DNA of 64,000 nucleotides from an uncultured Desulfobacteraceae bacterium (GTDB lineage Bacteria; Desulfobacterota; Desulfobacteria; Desulfobacterales; UBA5852). Below, piece after piece: positions 53,410 through 63,500 of this stretch (within the stretch, counting starts at the first letter, position 1; each line of letters starts with the position of its first letter). A program made the position numbers and the translations under genes. The notes beneath the pieces were generated by a model that searched no databases, was not told the origin of the DNA, and worked only from the letters and a program-made list of their open reading frames with translations. Location of the stretch: NCBI GenBank assembly GCA_913060875.1, contig CAJXSL010000010.1:117295-181294 (forward strand). Reading direction: 5' to 3'.

Positions 53410-53827
53410 AACGCCAAGCCTAATTGCAATCTATGTGCCACCGATATCAAGTGGATAGGCTGTCTTCCATTGCCGGGATGTCTGCGAACGGCATGGTCAT
53501 CTATGCGATCGTAATTCCATTAATATCAAGCATATTGGAAAGTTTTTAAAAAATATTCCACTCCCGCACAGGGTTGGATGTTGCGCCGGTCGGAAGCAGG
53601 CCTTGTTTACGATTTCGTCAAAATTCAATTCGCTTCGTCATCGCTTTGACGCCTGTCCGATGATCCCCGGCCGGTTTTCTCTCAAGATATTCTTTTCAGG
53701 GGACGATAACGTTAGGGGTTGTATGGTTTTAAAAAATTGCGGGATGAGGGGTAGCACCGTGTTCAGGCATGCCATCTGGCGGTATGACCGCATTCGGGGA
53801 AACGTATGTCTTTGAGGAGTTGAATGC
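53410..53827. other. 418-base divergent intergenic region
   Basis: Between the activator operon (minus) and the GGDEF gene (plus). Contains the sigma-54 promoter at 53425-53440. An AT-rich patch (53510-53560) is a possible enhancer or promoter zone. No plus-strand promoter could be assigned with confidence and no small gene is convincing. Confidence 0.6.
53425..53440 (-). promoter_or_regulatory. Sigma-54 promoter of the activator-flgB operon
   Basis: Minus strand TGGCACA-TAGA-TTGCA: both halves match the consensus, exact GG-N10-GC spacing. Predicted start near 53414, only about 5 bases upstream of the ATG at 53409. Confidence 0.8.
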
Positions 53828-54916
53828 ATGTTTTTAAAGCGCCGAAAATCGATCGAAAACGCGAGCGTGGTGGATTTAAGCCAACGATTGCAGGATAGTG
53901 AAAGCCGTGAAAATGCCTATGGCAGCATCATCCGGACACTACTGGTACTGGTAAAAGATTTCGCCATGGACATTGCCGAAATTAAAACCGAACGTTTCCG
54001 CCAAACGGTGGATGATTTTGGTGAAACCTTTCTCGCGCAAAAAACGCCCAAACGCCTGCTGTCCATCTTCGAGAAACAAAAACCCGTTATCACAGCGTTT
54101 ATAACGGATCAGAAGCGTTATTTGGATGAACGCGAAGCGGAGCTGCGCAACATTATCGACCTGCTGACCCGGGCCATGGTCTCGGTGGATTCCGAGAACG
54201 CCGCCTATCATCGCAAAATTCTTCAGCAGGGCGAAAAAATGGAGCAAATCACCCGCCTCGATGATATTCGCAAAATCAAATCAGCGCTTGAAAGAGAAGT
54301 GGCCACCTTAAGGGATACGGTGCGCAGTAAGCAAGCCGGAGAGCAGGCACGTATCGAGAATCTTGCCGGCCAGGTAAAAACACTCCGACAGGAGTTGTCG
54401 CTGGCCAAGGAGGAAAACCTTCGCGATGGACTCACCGGCATCTATAATCGCCGGGCTTTCGACGATTATCTGCAGGGATTGATCGAACGCAATCTATTGC
54501 AGCGCCAGGAGTTTGCCCTGCTCATTCTGGACATCGACGACTTCAAAAAAGTGAATGACACCTACGGCCATCCGGTGGGTGACCGCGTCATTCTGGCGCT
54601 GGCCAACACCTGCAGTCAGATGGTGCGCAGCGATGATTTTCTGGCCCGCTACGGGGGCGAGGAATTCGTGATTATTCTTCCGGGCGCCTCACGCCGCAAC
54701 GCGGCCAAAAAGGGCAAACAGATCTGTAAAACCATTCACAAAACCCGCTATACCCTGGACCCGCATGATGATAGCCGGGAGCCGCTGTCCCTGACGGTCA
54801 GCATCGGGGTAACGGCCTTCACCAGAAACGACACGGCCGACAGCGTTCTCGAACGGGCCGATCGGGCCCTCTACAAAGCCAAACGGTCCGGTAAAAACTG
54901 TGTCATCACCGCATGA
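53828..54916 (+). CDS. Diguanylate cyclase (GGDEF) with N-terminal coiled coil
   Basis: 362 aa. Makes cyclic di-GMP from GTP. Residues 1-195 are helical and charged with a coiled coil (about 150-198, LEREVATLRDTVRSKQAGEQ...). The GGDEF domain runs from about 199 (DGLTGIYNRRAFDDYLQ) to the end. The active site is GGEEF (276-280) and the RxxD inhibitory site RSDD (267-270) is at the correct distance, so product feedback is expected. There is no transmembrane segment. GAGGAG lies 8 bases before ATG 53828. Next to the flagellar activator and a PilZ gene, it may tune motility through c-di-GMP. Confidence 0.93.
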   Translation: MFLKRRKSIENASVVDLSQRLQDSESRENAYGSIIRTLLVLVKDFAMDIAEIKTERFRQTVDDFGETFLAQKTPKRLLSIFEKQKPVITAFITDQKRYLDEREAELRNIIDLLTRAMVSVDSENAAYHRKILQQGEKMEQITRLDDIRKIKSALEREVATLRDTVRSKQAGEQARIENLAGQVKTLRQELSLAKEENLRDGLTGIYNRRAFDDYLQGLIERNLLQRQEFALLILDIDDFKKVNDTYGHPVGDRVILALANTCSQMVRSDDFLARYGGEEFVIILPGASRRNAAKKGKQICKTIHKTRYTLDPHDDSREPLSLTVSIGVTAFTRNDTADSVLERADRALYKAKRSGKNCVITA

Positions 54917-55035
54917 ATGCAACCGTACGGGAATTTTTTTCCGGATCGTGTCTCTTCGGGGTAAAACTTGCCCGGCACAAGGGCTTCATAATTTTTATAT
55001 GCTTGATATTTCGTATAATATTTATTTAGGGAGCT

Positions 55036-55051
55036 TGGCATGAGGTTTGCT
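55036..55051 (+). promoter_or_regulatory. Sigma-54 promoter for the 55.1-56.4 kb genes
   Basis: Plus strand TGGCATG-AGGT-TTGCT with exact GG-N10-GC spacing. Predicted start near 55062, about 55 bases before ATG 55117. It would place the unknown gene and the lytic transglycosylase in the same class as the rod and hook genes. Confidence 0.75.
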
Positions 55052-55116
55052 TTATTTCCTTGGCAATTGTCCCGGTGATGACGATTACGCCGTGAATGGA
55101 ACCAAAGGACCGACTT

Positions 55117-55572
55117 ATGAAAATAGACCACACATCACAATCCAACACCATCAAAACTGGTTCTAACAGGCCCGGTACCGATACGACCGGATCCGAATTT
55201 AAAACCATTTTCGATAGCGCCGTCCAAAAAGAAGGCCAAACAGCATCGGCCGCTTCGACACCGCTGCTTTCATCCGCATCGCTGCAGATTGCATCGATCA
55301 ATGCCATTGGCCCACAGAATTCGGCTCAGCCTCTCAAAGCGATGGAACAACTGATTGACGCCATGGATTTCTACCAGAAGCAACTTCAGAATCCGCAATT
55401 CAATTTGCGTGATCTGGAACCAGCCTTTGAACGTCTCGATAAGGCCCATAATTACCTGTCGGGATTGGCGGATAGGGGGTCTTTGGATCTCTCCCTCCAT
55501 GGTATTGTCGAAGAGGGCCTGGCGACGGCGTCCATGGAACTCAGTCGGTTTCGCAGCGGGGCATATTGCTGA
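55117..55572 (+). CDS. Unknown flagellar-class protein
   Basis: 151 aa, soluble, with no signal peptide. It starts MKIDHTSQSNTIKTGS, a polar disordered N-terminus, followed by helices including QPLKAMEQLIDAMDFYQKQL and NLRDLEPAFERLDKAHNYL. ATG 55117 has AAAGGAC upstream; an in-frame ATG seven codons earlier lacks a site. The sigma-54 promoter and its place before the transglycosylase suggest an assembly-stage protein, perhaps an exported or chaperone-type factor. I recognise no family. Confidence 0.65.
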   Translation: MKIDHTSQSNTIKTGSNRPGTDTTGSEFKTIFDSAVQKEGQTASAASTPLLSSASLQIASINAIGPQNSAQPLKAMEQLIDAMDFYQKQLQNPQFNLRDLEPAFERLDKAHNYLSGLADRGSLDLSLHGIVEEGLATASMELSRFRSGAYC

Positions 55573-55664
55573 TGTGAGACGCATGCGAATGCTTCATGAA
55601 AAGACATTCTCCCATATTCACTGATGACGCATTCCAAACGTTGCCGATGTGAGCAACCTTCGCC

Positions 55665-56405
55665 ATGATAAAATCAACCCATAAAACCATCCAGGATTAT
55701 ATCCAGCCGGTCAGGCAACCGTCGAAACGGGATACCGCCAACACCTCACGGGCGGATTCATTTAAATCCTTCCTGCAAAGGGCTTACGAGACTGGCAAAC
55801 CGGGACTGTCCCAAAAGGGCCAGGCCGAAACCGGGCTCAGCGTGCAGGATTACATGCATCGCCGGTTGGTGGCACCGGTCCAGTTGCGATCAATTCAGGA
55901 CCCGGGAGGGCCAAACGCTGGTGAACCAGATTTGAACAGGGTCGATGCGCCCTCAACGTCCGCGGAAAAGCCGTCGCCTTCCCCGGCCGTTGATCCGAAA
56001 ACAGCCACGTCCGAACAGGCTATCATCGAACAGGCGGTTCTATCGGCCGCCCGCAAGTATGATCTGCCTGCTGGTTTAATCCGCAGCGTGATTCGGTGCG
56101 AATCGAATTTCCAGCCGGATGCGGTTTCCCATGCCGGCGCCCAGGGGTTGATGCAGCTCATGCCGGCCACGGCTGGCGATCTGGGGGTAACAAATCCGTT
56201 TGATGTTGAGCAAAATATCGACGGGGGAACCCGCTATTTACGCCAGATGCTGGATCGCTTCGATGGCGATGTTGAAAAAGCCCTGGCCGCCTACAACGCC
56301 GGTCCGGGGACCGTCAGCCGCTATGGGGGTGTGCCGCCTTACCGGGAAACACAGGCCTATGTTAAAAAGGTGATGTACCATGCCGCCATGCCGGATATCA
56401 CCTGA
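55665..56405 (+). CDS. Lytic transglycosylase (SLT), probable flagellar peptidoglycan hydrolase
   Basis: 246 aa. The N-terminal ~115 residues are disordered and Pro/Ser/Thr-rich, with no signal peptide. The SLT domain (about 118-240) has catalytic Glu146 in [27 protein letters not shown] and the later [15 protein letters not shown], both diagnostic of family 1 transglycosylases. No Sec signal plus a sigma-54-driven flagellar context fits SltF-like enzymes that reach the periplasm through the rod and work with a muramidase-less FlgJ, as found here. It lies 92 bases after the unknown gene. Confidence 0.87.
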   Translation: MIKSTHKTIQDYIQPVRQPSKRDTANTSRADSFKSFLQRAYETGKPGLSQKGQAETGLSVQDYMHRRLVAPVQLRSIQDPGGPNAGEPDLNRVDAPSTSAEKPSPSPAVDPKTATSEQAIIEQAVLSAARKYDLPAGLIRSVIRCESNFQPDAVSHAGAQGLMQLMPATAGDLGVTNPFDVEQNIDGGTRYLRQMLDRFDGDVEKALAAYNAGPGTVSRYGGVPPYRETQAYVKKVMYHAAMPDIT

Positions 56406-56504
56406 ATCGGTTGATCGGCATACGTCCATAAATGAACCACAAACGTTTTTCAGCAGTCGGCTTATCCCGAATATTTCACGTGTTCGTGATATTCATGGGA
56501 CGGC

Positions 56505-56555
56505 ATCAGGGGCGCCGCTTTACGCCCTGTTGCCGCAAGCCCCTGATAAAGCGGC
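56505..56555. other. Pseudoknot-like paired repeats between convergent genes
   Basis: ATCAGGGGC (56505-56513) pairs with GCCCCTGAT (56539-56547), and the adjacent GCCGCTTT (56514-56521) pairs with AAAGCGGC (56548-56555). The order A-B-A'-B' is that of an H-type pseudoknot rather than nested hairpins. It lies in the 193-base gap between the transglycosylase and the PilZ gene and may be a two-way transcript end. Confidence 0.5.
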
Positions 56556-56598
56556 CAATGGGCATTTCGGGCGCGCCCGCAGGGTAAGATGTTCGGGG

Positions 56599-57330
56599 TT
56601 ATTCCCTGTAGGGTAAACGTTGGCGCAGGAATTGGCGCTGCATGCGATAGAGCACCTTGGTAAGGGATTGTGCTTCCTTTTTTTCCATGTCTTTGAACTG
56701 GAAGGCGTACTGGCGATGGCCGGTTTCCGTGTTGGTTTGCACGCGCACGATGGTGGCTTCGCCAATCCGCACTTTGGTGGTCACGTTGTCATCCCGGAAA
56801 AGCAGTTCCATATTTTTAAGATTGCGCCCCCGGGTCAGCATGAGGTTCTTCTTGACCCGTGCCCGGGGTGATGCCACCATGCACAGCAACCCGCCAAGAC
56901 TGAAATCGATCACGACCATTTTCAACGGGGGCTCAAGCTGTCGCAGGATGAGTTCGGTTCCCATGGGGGCTTGGAGCCGGAAATTGCGCCGGCGCTGGAT
57001 GCGATGGATCTCGTCCGGGACGGGTATCCACACGTCACCGCTTTGCCACTCGGGAATGGTGGCCGTCTCAAAGGTGTAAAGGACTTTGTCCGGGCCATTG
57101 AACTCGAAATACAGGTTGCCGCAATCCTTGCTCTGCAAAATGACCTGGAAATCGTCCGGACTGTCGATTCGGAATTGCTTCTTTTTCTCGCGTGACCGCA
57201 TACCGGTGACAACGGTGACGCTCTCGTAACCGGTACCTTTGACCACGAGCTTGACCAAAACCCGTTGGTCATGAAGATATTTGAATAGGTGAGTGATTTT
57301 TTCAGGCGAGAATTTTACGTCGTCGTCCAT
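56599..57330 (-). CDS. PilZ-domain c-di-GMP receptor (YcgR-like)
   Basis: 243 aa from ATG 57330. The N-terminal YcgR-type beta domain (about 1-105) is followed by the PilZ domain (about 108-230) with both c-di-GMP-binding motifs: RRRNFR (113-118, RxxxR) and DFSLGG (142-147, D/NxSxxG). YcgR-type proteins bind the rotor/stator and brake the flagellum when c-di-GMP is high, which fits the cyclase at 53.8 kb. The reading frame extends upstream to GTG 57375, overlapping the response-regulator end. Even the chosen start lies 14 bases after that stop. Confidence 0.9.
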   Translation of the reverse strand: MDDDVKFSPEKITHLFKYLHDQRVLVKLVVKGTGYESVTVVTGMRSREKKKQFRIDSPDDFQVILQSKDCGNLYFEFNGPDKVLYTFETATIPEWQSGDVWIPVPDEIHRIQRRRNFRLQAPMGTELILRQLEPPLKMVVIDFSLGGLLCMVASPRARVKKNLMLTRGRNLKNMELLFRDDNVTTKVRIGEATIVRVQTNTETGHRQYAFQFKDMEKKEAQSLTKVLYRMQRQFLRQRLPYRE

Positions 57331-57343
57331 TTTTGTTAAGCCA

Positions 57344-57808
57344 TCATCCGGTGTGGCGCGCAAGGCTGGCAACACTGCTTGCGAACTCCTGATCTTCCAT
57401 CAACATTTTCGCGAAACTCAAGTATTTCTCGGCGATAGCCCGCACGGCAAACTGCAAGGCGAAAGGCCGAATCGGCTTTTCCAGGAGGTAGTATACATTG
57501 GACGCCATGCACATATTGACGACGTCTTCACTGGCATTACCGGATACGACGATGGCATCCGTGTGCGCCGAGGGGTATTTTTTTTCAACGGCATCCAGGA
57601 AAAAAAACCCGCTCTTCCCACCCAGGAACACATCGACGATGAATATAGCGACCCCCGCCGGACTGCTCAGGCAATAGAGAATGGCTTCATCCGCACTGGT
57701 GAAGGATCGCACATCGCCCCAGGTGTAAAATGACTTAACCGTGTCGGTCAGCAACCGGCATACCGCAGGATCATCATCGACGATGATGACATCTAACCCG
57801 TCTGACAT
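57344..57808 (-). CDS. Response regulator with receiver domain only
   Basis: 154 aa. Receiver with acidic pair (IIVDDDP), Asp59 (FIVDVFLGG), Ser/Thr (VVSGNAS) and Lys (LLEKPIRP). The C-terminal ~35 residues form a helix without a DNA-binding domain. GGAAGGAG precedes ATG 57808 at good spacing, preferred to an upstream ATG at 57928 that precedes no domain. It may pass a phosphate signal to the PilZ protein downstream. Confidence 0.88.
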   Translation of the reverse strand: MSDGLDVIIVDDDPAVCRLLTDTVKSFYTWGDVRSFTSADEAILYCLSSPAGVAIFIVDVFLGGKSGFFFLDAVEKKYPSAHTDAIVVSGNASEDVVNMCMASNVYYLLEKPIRPFALQFAVRAIAEKYLSFAKMLMEDQEFASSVASLARHTG

Positions 57809-57886
57809 GCTGGAACTCCTTCCGCCCAAGGATAAATTGGATTCAACGGTTTGAAATCCACGATGCATACGGCACCTTGCCATCAT

Positions 57887-57915
57887 TATTAACTTTAATT
57901 TTAACTGTTTGTCAA
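57887..57915 (-). promoter_or_regulatory. Sigma-70-type promoter for the response regulator-PilZ genes
   Basis: Minus strand TTGACA (57910-57915), 17 bases, TTAATA (57887-57892); AT-rich spacer. Predicted start near 57880, about 70 bases before ATG 57808. Confidence 0.55.
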
Positions 57916-57968
57916 TGGATCCGGGCATGGGCGGCCGGGGCGAAATAACACATTAAAACCCAATCCGG

Positions 57969-59480
57969 CTATCGGTCGAGGATGGTTTTAAGCTGTTCCC
58001 GTATCTCATCAAAGCGATACGGTTTGGCGACAACCCCGCAAAATCCGTATTCCGTATAATGCGTCACGCCGGGGTCATTGGCATAACCGCTGGAAACAAT
58101 GGCTTTGACATCCGGATCCATCTCACGCAGCCGCCGAATGGTATCTTTGCCGCCCATTCCTCCCTTGACGGTCAGGTCGAGGATGACCAGAACGAATGGA
58201 TGGCCATCGGCCATCGCCTTTTCATAGGCTGCGACCGCTTCTTCGCCGTTGCAGGCAAACTCGGTTTCAAATCCGAGTTTGCCAAGCATATTACCAGCCA
58301 GATTGCGAATCATGGCTTCATCGTCCATCACCAGTATGCGTCCGCTGCCGATGGCGGATGTGGATGGATGGGATGGTTCATGCGGTTGGACCGCTGGGGC
58401 GGCCTTTGTCGATGCGGGCAGATAGACCTGGAATAAAGCCCCCTCGCCCGGTGGTGAGGCCACCACGATCCGGCCGTCATGCTTCTCAATAATGGAATTG
58501 GCAATGGACAATCCCAATCCCATGCCGCGCTGATCCCCCATTTCCTTGGTTGAAAAATAGGGGTCGAAAATTCTCCCCATGACATCGGCGGGGATGCCGG
58601 TTCCGGTATCCTGGATCGAAACCATCACGAAGCGGCCCTGTTTCCGGATAGGCCCTTCAGGCATGATGGTCGTGTTGCCGGCGATGACGGAAATCTTCCC
58701 CCCATCCGGCATGGCTTCCCGGGCGTTGATCACGAGGTTGTGAAACGCCTGCCCGATTTGAGTGCGATCGACATCCGCACACCAAAGATCCGGGGAAATA
58801 TCAAATTCGGCGATGCTATTGGACCCGCTGAGGGCAAACTCCGTGGCACTTTCAATCAAACCGGCGATGTCGACGATTTCCTTTTGGGGTAGACCGCCTT
58901 TGGAAAAGGTGATCAGCCGGTTGGTCAACTCCTTGGCGATCAGGGCGGCCTCCTGGGCCTGGGAAAGCCAGTCATAAATGGCATCGTCTTCCGGTATGCC
59001 GGTCAACGCCAGGGATATGTTGCCCATGATCGCGGTCAACAGATTGTTGTAGTCGTGGGCAATGCCGCCGGACAGCGCCGCAATGGATTCCAATTGGCGC
59101 GATTTGAGCAGTTCCTGCTGCATCTTTTTCCGCTCGGCAATGTTGCGCACGATGATGACGGCGATGGGGTTTTTACCGGCCCAGATGAAATGGACGGAAA
59201 GCGCGACGGCGGAAATCCGGCCATCGGCCATCTTCAACGATGATTCGTATAGAGGGATAAGCTCAGGGTTTTCATGTGCGGATTCGGCTCTCGCCTTAGG
59301 GCCCACGAATGGTGGTGGATCAAACATTGCTTCCAGATCGAGGGCCTGCAACTCTGGAATGGACCTGCCGGCCATCCGGGCCATGGCAGCGTTCACCTGG
59401 ATGATGCGGCCGTTGGAAACAGTAATAACGCCTTCATCAATGAGGTCGATTATTGTTGGGGCAAATTGGTCAGTCGACAT
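57969..59480 (-). CDS. PAS-domain hybrid histidine kinase with C-terminal receiver
   Basis: 503 aa soluble sensor kinase. PAS domain (about 8-115), then HisKA with His142 in SGGIAHDYNNLLTAIMGN, an ATPase with N-box INAREAMPDGG and G-boxes DTGTGIP and GMGLGLS, and a receiver (about 373-500) with Asp in VILDLTVKGG and Lys in VVAKPYRF. There is no membrane segment. AAGGAAGG precedes ATG 59480. It lies next to the response regulator and could be its kinase, or could serve the flagellar activator, for which no kinase is adjacent. Both are inference. Confidence 0.92.
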   Translation of the reverse strand: MSTDQFAPTIIDLIDEGVITVSNGRIIQVNAAMARMAGRSIPELQALDLEAMFDPPPFVGPKARAESAHENPELIPLYESSLKMADGRISAVALSVHFIWAGKNPIAVIIVRNIAERKKMQQELLKSRQLESIAALSGGIAHDYNNLLTAIMGNISLALTGIPEDDAIYDWLSQAQEAALIAKELTNRLITFSKGGLPQKEIVDIAGLIESATEFALSGSNSIAEFDISPDLWCADVDRTQIGQAFHNLVINAREAMPDGGKISVIAGNTTIMPEGPIRKQGRFVMVSIQDTGTGIPADVMGRIFDPYFSTKEMGDQRGMGLGLSIANSIIEKHDGRIVVASPPGEGALFQVYLPASTKAAPAVQPHEPSHPSTSAIGSGRILVMDDEAMIRNLAGNMLGKLGFETEFACNGEEAVAAYEKAMADGHPFVLVILDLTVKGGMGGKDTIRRLREMDPDVKAIVSSGYANDPGVTHYTEYGFCGVVAKPYRFDEIREQLKTILDR

Positions 59481-59506
59481 AACGCCTTCCTTGTGGGGAT
59501 TTGGCT

Positions 59507-59827
59507 CTAATGAACGGTGATATCTTCACGAAGAAACCACGCTTCGGGCGGTACCACAATGGTTTTGGTCTTATGCTGACTCCAGGCAAACAGGACCAGT
59601 TCCTGCGTGTCCTCCACCCAGAATCCAGTGCAAGGCACGCCGATTCTCCTCTCTTCTAACTCAGGCAAATACTCAAAGGTATCACTTAGCATCTGCATAT
59701 CATAAAGATCCTGGTAGACGCGATGCTGGGAGGCACGATCGATTTCGACATCTTCGAGGGAAATTTCATTGAGCTGTTCCGAGGCGATATCGAGTGTCAG
59801 GCTGACGGTTTTTTTAATACGTTTCAA
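59507..59827 (-). CDS. Conserved-looking small protein, unknown
   Basis: About 106 aa. A basic N-terminus (KRIKKTVSLTLD), an acidic middle (SLEDVEIDRASQHRVYQDLYDM) and a C-terminal part rich in aromatic residues (CTGFWVEDTQELVLFAWSQ). The likely start is TTG 59827, because GGAGG sits 6 bases upstream; ATG 59833 directly abuts GGAGG. It lies 26 bases upstream of the kinase gene on the same strand, so probably the same transcript. No family recognised. Confidence 0.5.
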   Translation of the reverse strand: MKRIKKTVSLTLDIASEQLNEISLEDVEIDRASQHRVYQDLYDMQMLSDTFEYLPELEERRIGVPCTGFWVEDTQELVLFAWSQHKTKTIVVPPEAWFLREDITVH

Positions 59828-60514
59828 GATCATCCTCCACACTGTCACAAAAAAACTGAGGTGGGTTAGCTCTATTCTTGCAGTGCATCATTTATATAAA
59901 TATCGATATCGGCATTTTGGCATTAATCTTTATTCAAAAATTCCGGATTGATAACATGGTTTTTTTGCATTTTGAAACAGGGTTCAGACCTTCATATAGA
60001 ATGAATAAAAATCCAAAATGCCCTAATTTGGGAATGAGTCCCACGCTTCTATGGTCGTCAATCCTTTGACTGCGACCGGCAATTAATTCACATCATTCAA
60101 GTAAATTCAATACCACGGCAATCGACAAGGTGCTGTAACCCATTGTTTTTTTATATATTATTTTACACCGCGCCAGGATTGGCAGTTTTTTTGCATAAGG
60201 TTAACCAGACCATTGTTCAAATATACTTTATCTAAACACATATCGGGTTAATGCAGGCGGACGATACATTTTCAGAATCCTTTATTTTGGAATTATGACG
60301 ACATCGAGAGACGTGCCATATCCTTCGTCATAATTTACTAAACTGTGCGCTAAATAAATCGTATGCTTATGCCCTTTGTTAGCAAAGATATATGTAACTT
60401 CAAATTTTCATTCATGTCATCTAAATATATCTTTAGCCACGATACCAACAAAAATTATTCGTTGCATTTACGCTGATAATTTTTTTAGAAAATATTCAAA
60501 AAAACAGGTGAATT
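59828..60514. other. AT-rich non-coding stretch, ~690 bases
   Basis: Base composition drops abruptly to AT-rich from about 59,860. No convincing gene, tRNA, inverted terminal repeat or transposase remnant was seen; short runs such as TTATATATTATTTTAC occur. It holds the promoter of the following glycosyltransferase gene, which could not be pinned down. Confidence 0.6.
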
Positions 60515-63500
60515 ATGAGAGCATCAATTTTAGTTCCGACATACAACCATGAAAAGTATATTTCGGTATGCATAGAGAACCTATGTAATCAAAAGACAGA
60601 CTTTGAATACGAAATATTGATTGGTGAAGACGGTTCAAGTGACAAGACACGTGATATTTGCATTGATTATTCTAATCGATATCCTGAAAAAATTCGCTTG
60701 TTTTTAAATGATAGAAAAAATGTGATCTATTTTAATGGGAAACCATCTGGAAGATGGAATCTCATGAATTTAATTAGAAATGCAAAGGGGAAGTATATAG
60801 CAATTTGTGAAGGAGATGATTTTTGGAATAGTGCAAATAAATTATCCATCCAAACCAAATACCTAGATAAAAGAAAAAATCTTTCTTTCTGTTTTCATCC
60901 TGTCAATTGGCTTAATGAACAAACGAACACATTATACACATATAAACCAACCCATATACAGGATAATTATTCCATCAACAATATTCTTTCACGGAATAAT
61001 TTTATTGCTCTCTGTTCGGTTGTATATAGAGCGGAAATTTTACAAAAAATTACAAATTGGTTTAAACATATTCCGTATGGCGATTTGACACTTCATATAT
61101 TTTCAGCCATTAAAGGTAATTTCGGATATATTCCCGATAAAATGGCAACTTACCGACGCCATGACGGTGGCATTTATAGCTCTCAATCGCCAGTAAATAG
61201 AACGATTATGGCAATACAGACGTTGCAGTTATTAAATCGGCAACTAAATTTAGAAAAATTCAAAGAATACAATGAAGGTTTGTCTAAATATTACAATCAA
61301 TTAGCAAAAGAAGCAAAATTAGAGGCAGACAAAATCATAAATATCCGTTCAAAAACTTGCCCAGAAATTGATAGCATAAAGCCTATATCTCCTAATTATA
61401 CAGTTGAAAATAAAAAGTTATCCAACACAATTTGCATACAAAAATTTTTAGATTCATTAGATGAATTTTACAATGAGAAATTCTCTAAAGCTGAAAATTT
61501 AATACAAACATATCGGGCGAACATAGACTACTCAAATTTCGATATGTGTGACAATCGTAAAATTGACAAACCGCTTATCAGCATCGTTGTAGTAGCATAC
61601 AATACTAATGAATTGTTGTTGGATTGTTTAAATTCTCTTCTGAAACAAAATTTTAAAAATTTTGAAATAATATTAGTAGATAATGGGGGCAATGACAGGG
61701 TCTTTGATTCCATCAATAAAATAGACCTTTTATACATAAAATGCCCTATAAATTTTATTTTATCTGAAGGAAGAAATATTGGAACATTTTATGCCAAAGG
61801 AGAAATTGTTGCTTTTCTGGATGATGATGCCATTGTAGATGAAACGTATGTCTCAACAATAGTTGAAGCTTTTAAGAAGTATGACATCATTGGCATGAGA
61901 GGCAAAGTTCTTCCAAAAACGGAGGATTCAATTCATGATGCTGATCATTATGATCTCGGAGAATGCGCTATTCCATCCACCATTGATACGGAAGGAAATT
62001 CAGCCTTTCTTAAGCGTGCATATTTAAATGTTGATGGAATGAACCCACTTCTCTTCGGTATGGAAGGATTAGAAATCTCATACAGACTTTCAAAGCAATA
62101 CGGTATAAACAGGACTATCTATTGGCCATCTACAGTCATTTTCCATGATTATGGCGATTCGAAAGATAAAGTTTCTAAAAAGCTTAAGCGCTATGCTATT
62201 ATGCGAAAATATGTTCAGTGGAAGTTCCCTGACATATATCCATTTCATTTTCAGCAAAGAGAATGCCTAAAGTCAAAGCAGAGTCTACTCCAAGCTAATA
62301 GTTATATTCCCAAGAAATATTGCAACGATTACCATTGTAAAGAGAAGAATTGCTCAAATAGTACAAATTCTGAATCCAATTCTGGAGCGAATCATTTAGA
62401 AGTTAAATTTAAGCCCAGAATAACAATCGCTATACCGACCCATAAAAGGCCACCGTACCTCCGTGAAGCTATCAAAAGTGCTTTGCAGCAAAAAAACTAT
62501 TCAGCATCATATGAAATCCTCGTTATTTCAGATGGCCATCATCCAGACACGGAAGCCGTTGTACACGAATTTGATTCAAATCGTTTGCGCTTCATTCAGA
62601 AAAATCATTCCGGTGCAGTCGGTACTCGAAACAAGGCTATCTGCAAAGCCTATGGAGATTACATAATATGGTTAGACGATGATGATTTGTTGGATCCGAA
62701 TGCCCTTAGCACACATCTATCTGTTCTTTCAAAATATCCAGACACAGATGTTATCTATGGTAAATTGCATTATTTTGATGATCGCACAAAAAAATTTTTA
62801 AGGTGCTTTGATCCAAAAGACTGGTATGCAAAATCACATGAATTACTCAGTGCCTTGATCGATGGATGCCGCATTCCCAATCCTGCTACAATGGTTAAAA
62901 GAAGCGCTTATGAAAAAGTTGGCGGATACAACGAAACATTTTTGCGTGCGCACGATTATGAATTCTGGACAAGAGCTGCTTCCGAGTTAAAATTTAAGAA
63001 GAATGACAATGTTATCTGTCGATATCGTATTCATTCAAACAACATGTCTTTTGGAAATAAAATCGATTTTTCATATGAATCGTTAATTATACGAAATATG
63101 GTACACCGATACGGGCCTAAACAGATTTTCTATTGGCTTGACTGGAGCAGACCTAAGGAAGCCAATTACGTTTCCAAATACTTAACGGCAAAAAGCCTTT
63201 ATTCTTATGGCGACTATTATAATTGTCATAAAATTTTAAACCAAATACCCCGAAACTTATGGTCCAAGGATATTTCCAAATTAGGTTTCTATTGTTCATT
63301 GTTTATGGATAAAACGATAAACTCTGATGCTTATCGGTTTTCCCAAGATGAACAACTGAAAAAATCTTTATCTAAATTTAGGCGATTGTCAAAGAAGCTT
63401 AAAGATGCAATCAATAGCGGCAAAATTGATAAATGCCGAAAAGTTTTAATCGATTATCAAACGAATGGTTTTTCACCCTCGCCAGCGATACTTTTGAAAG

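Noticed and set aside
53603..53815. 70-codon plus-strand frame before the GGDEF gene
   Set aside because: Low protein character, no ribosome-binding site. Its end overlaps the leader of the cyclase gene.
59860..60514. Possible mobile-element remnant or tRNA attachment site at the AT-rich boundary
   Set aside because: No transposase or integrase fragment, terminal inverted repeat, tRNA-like sequence or direct repeat was found by eye.
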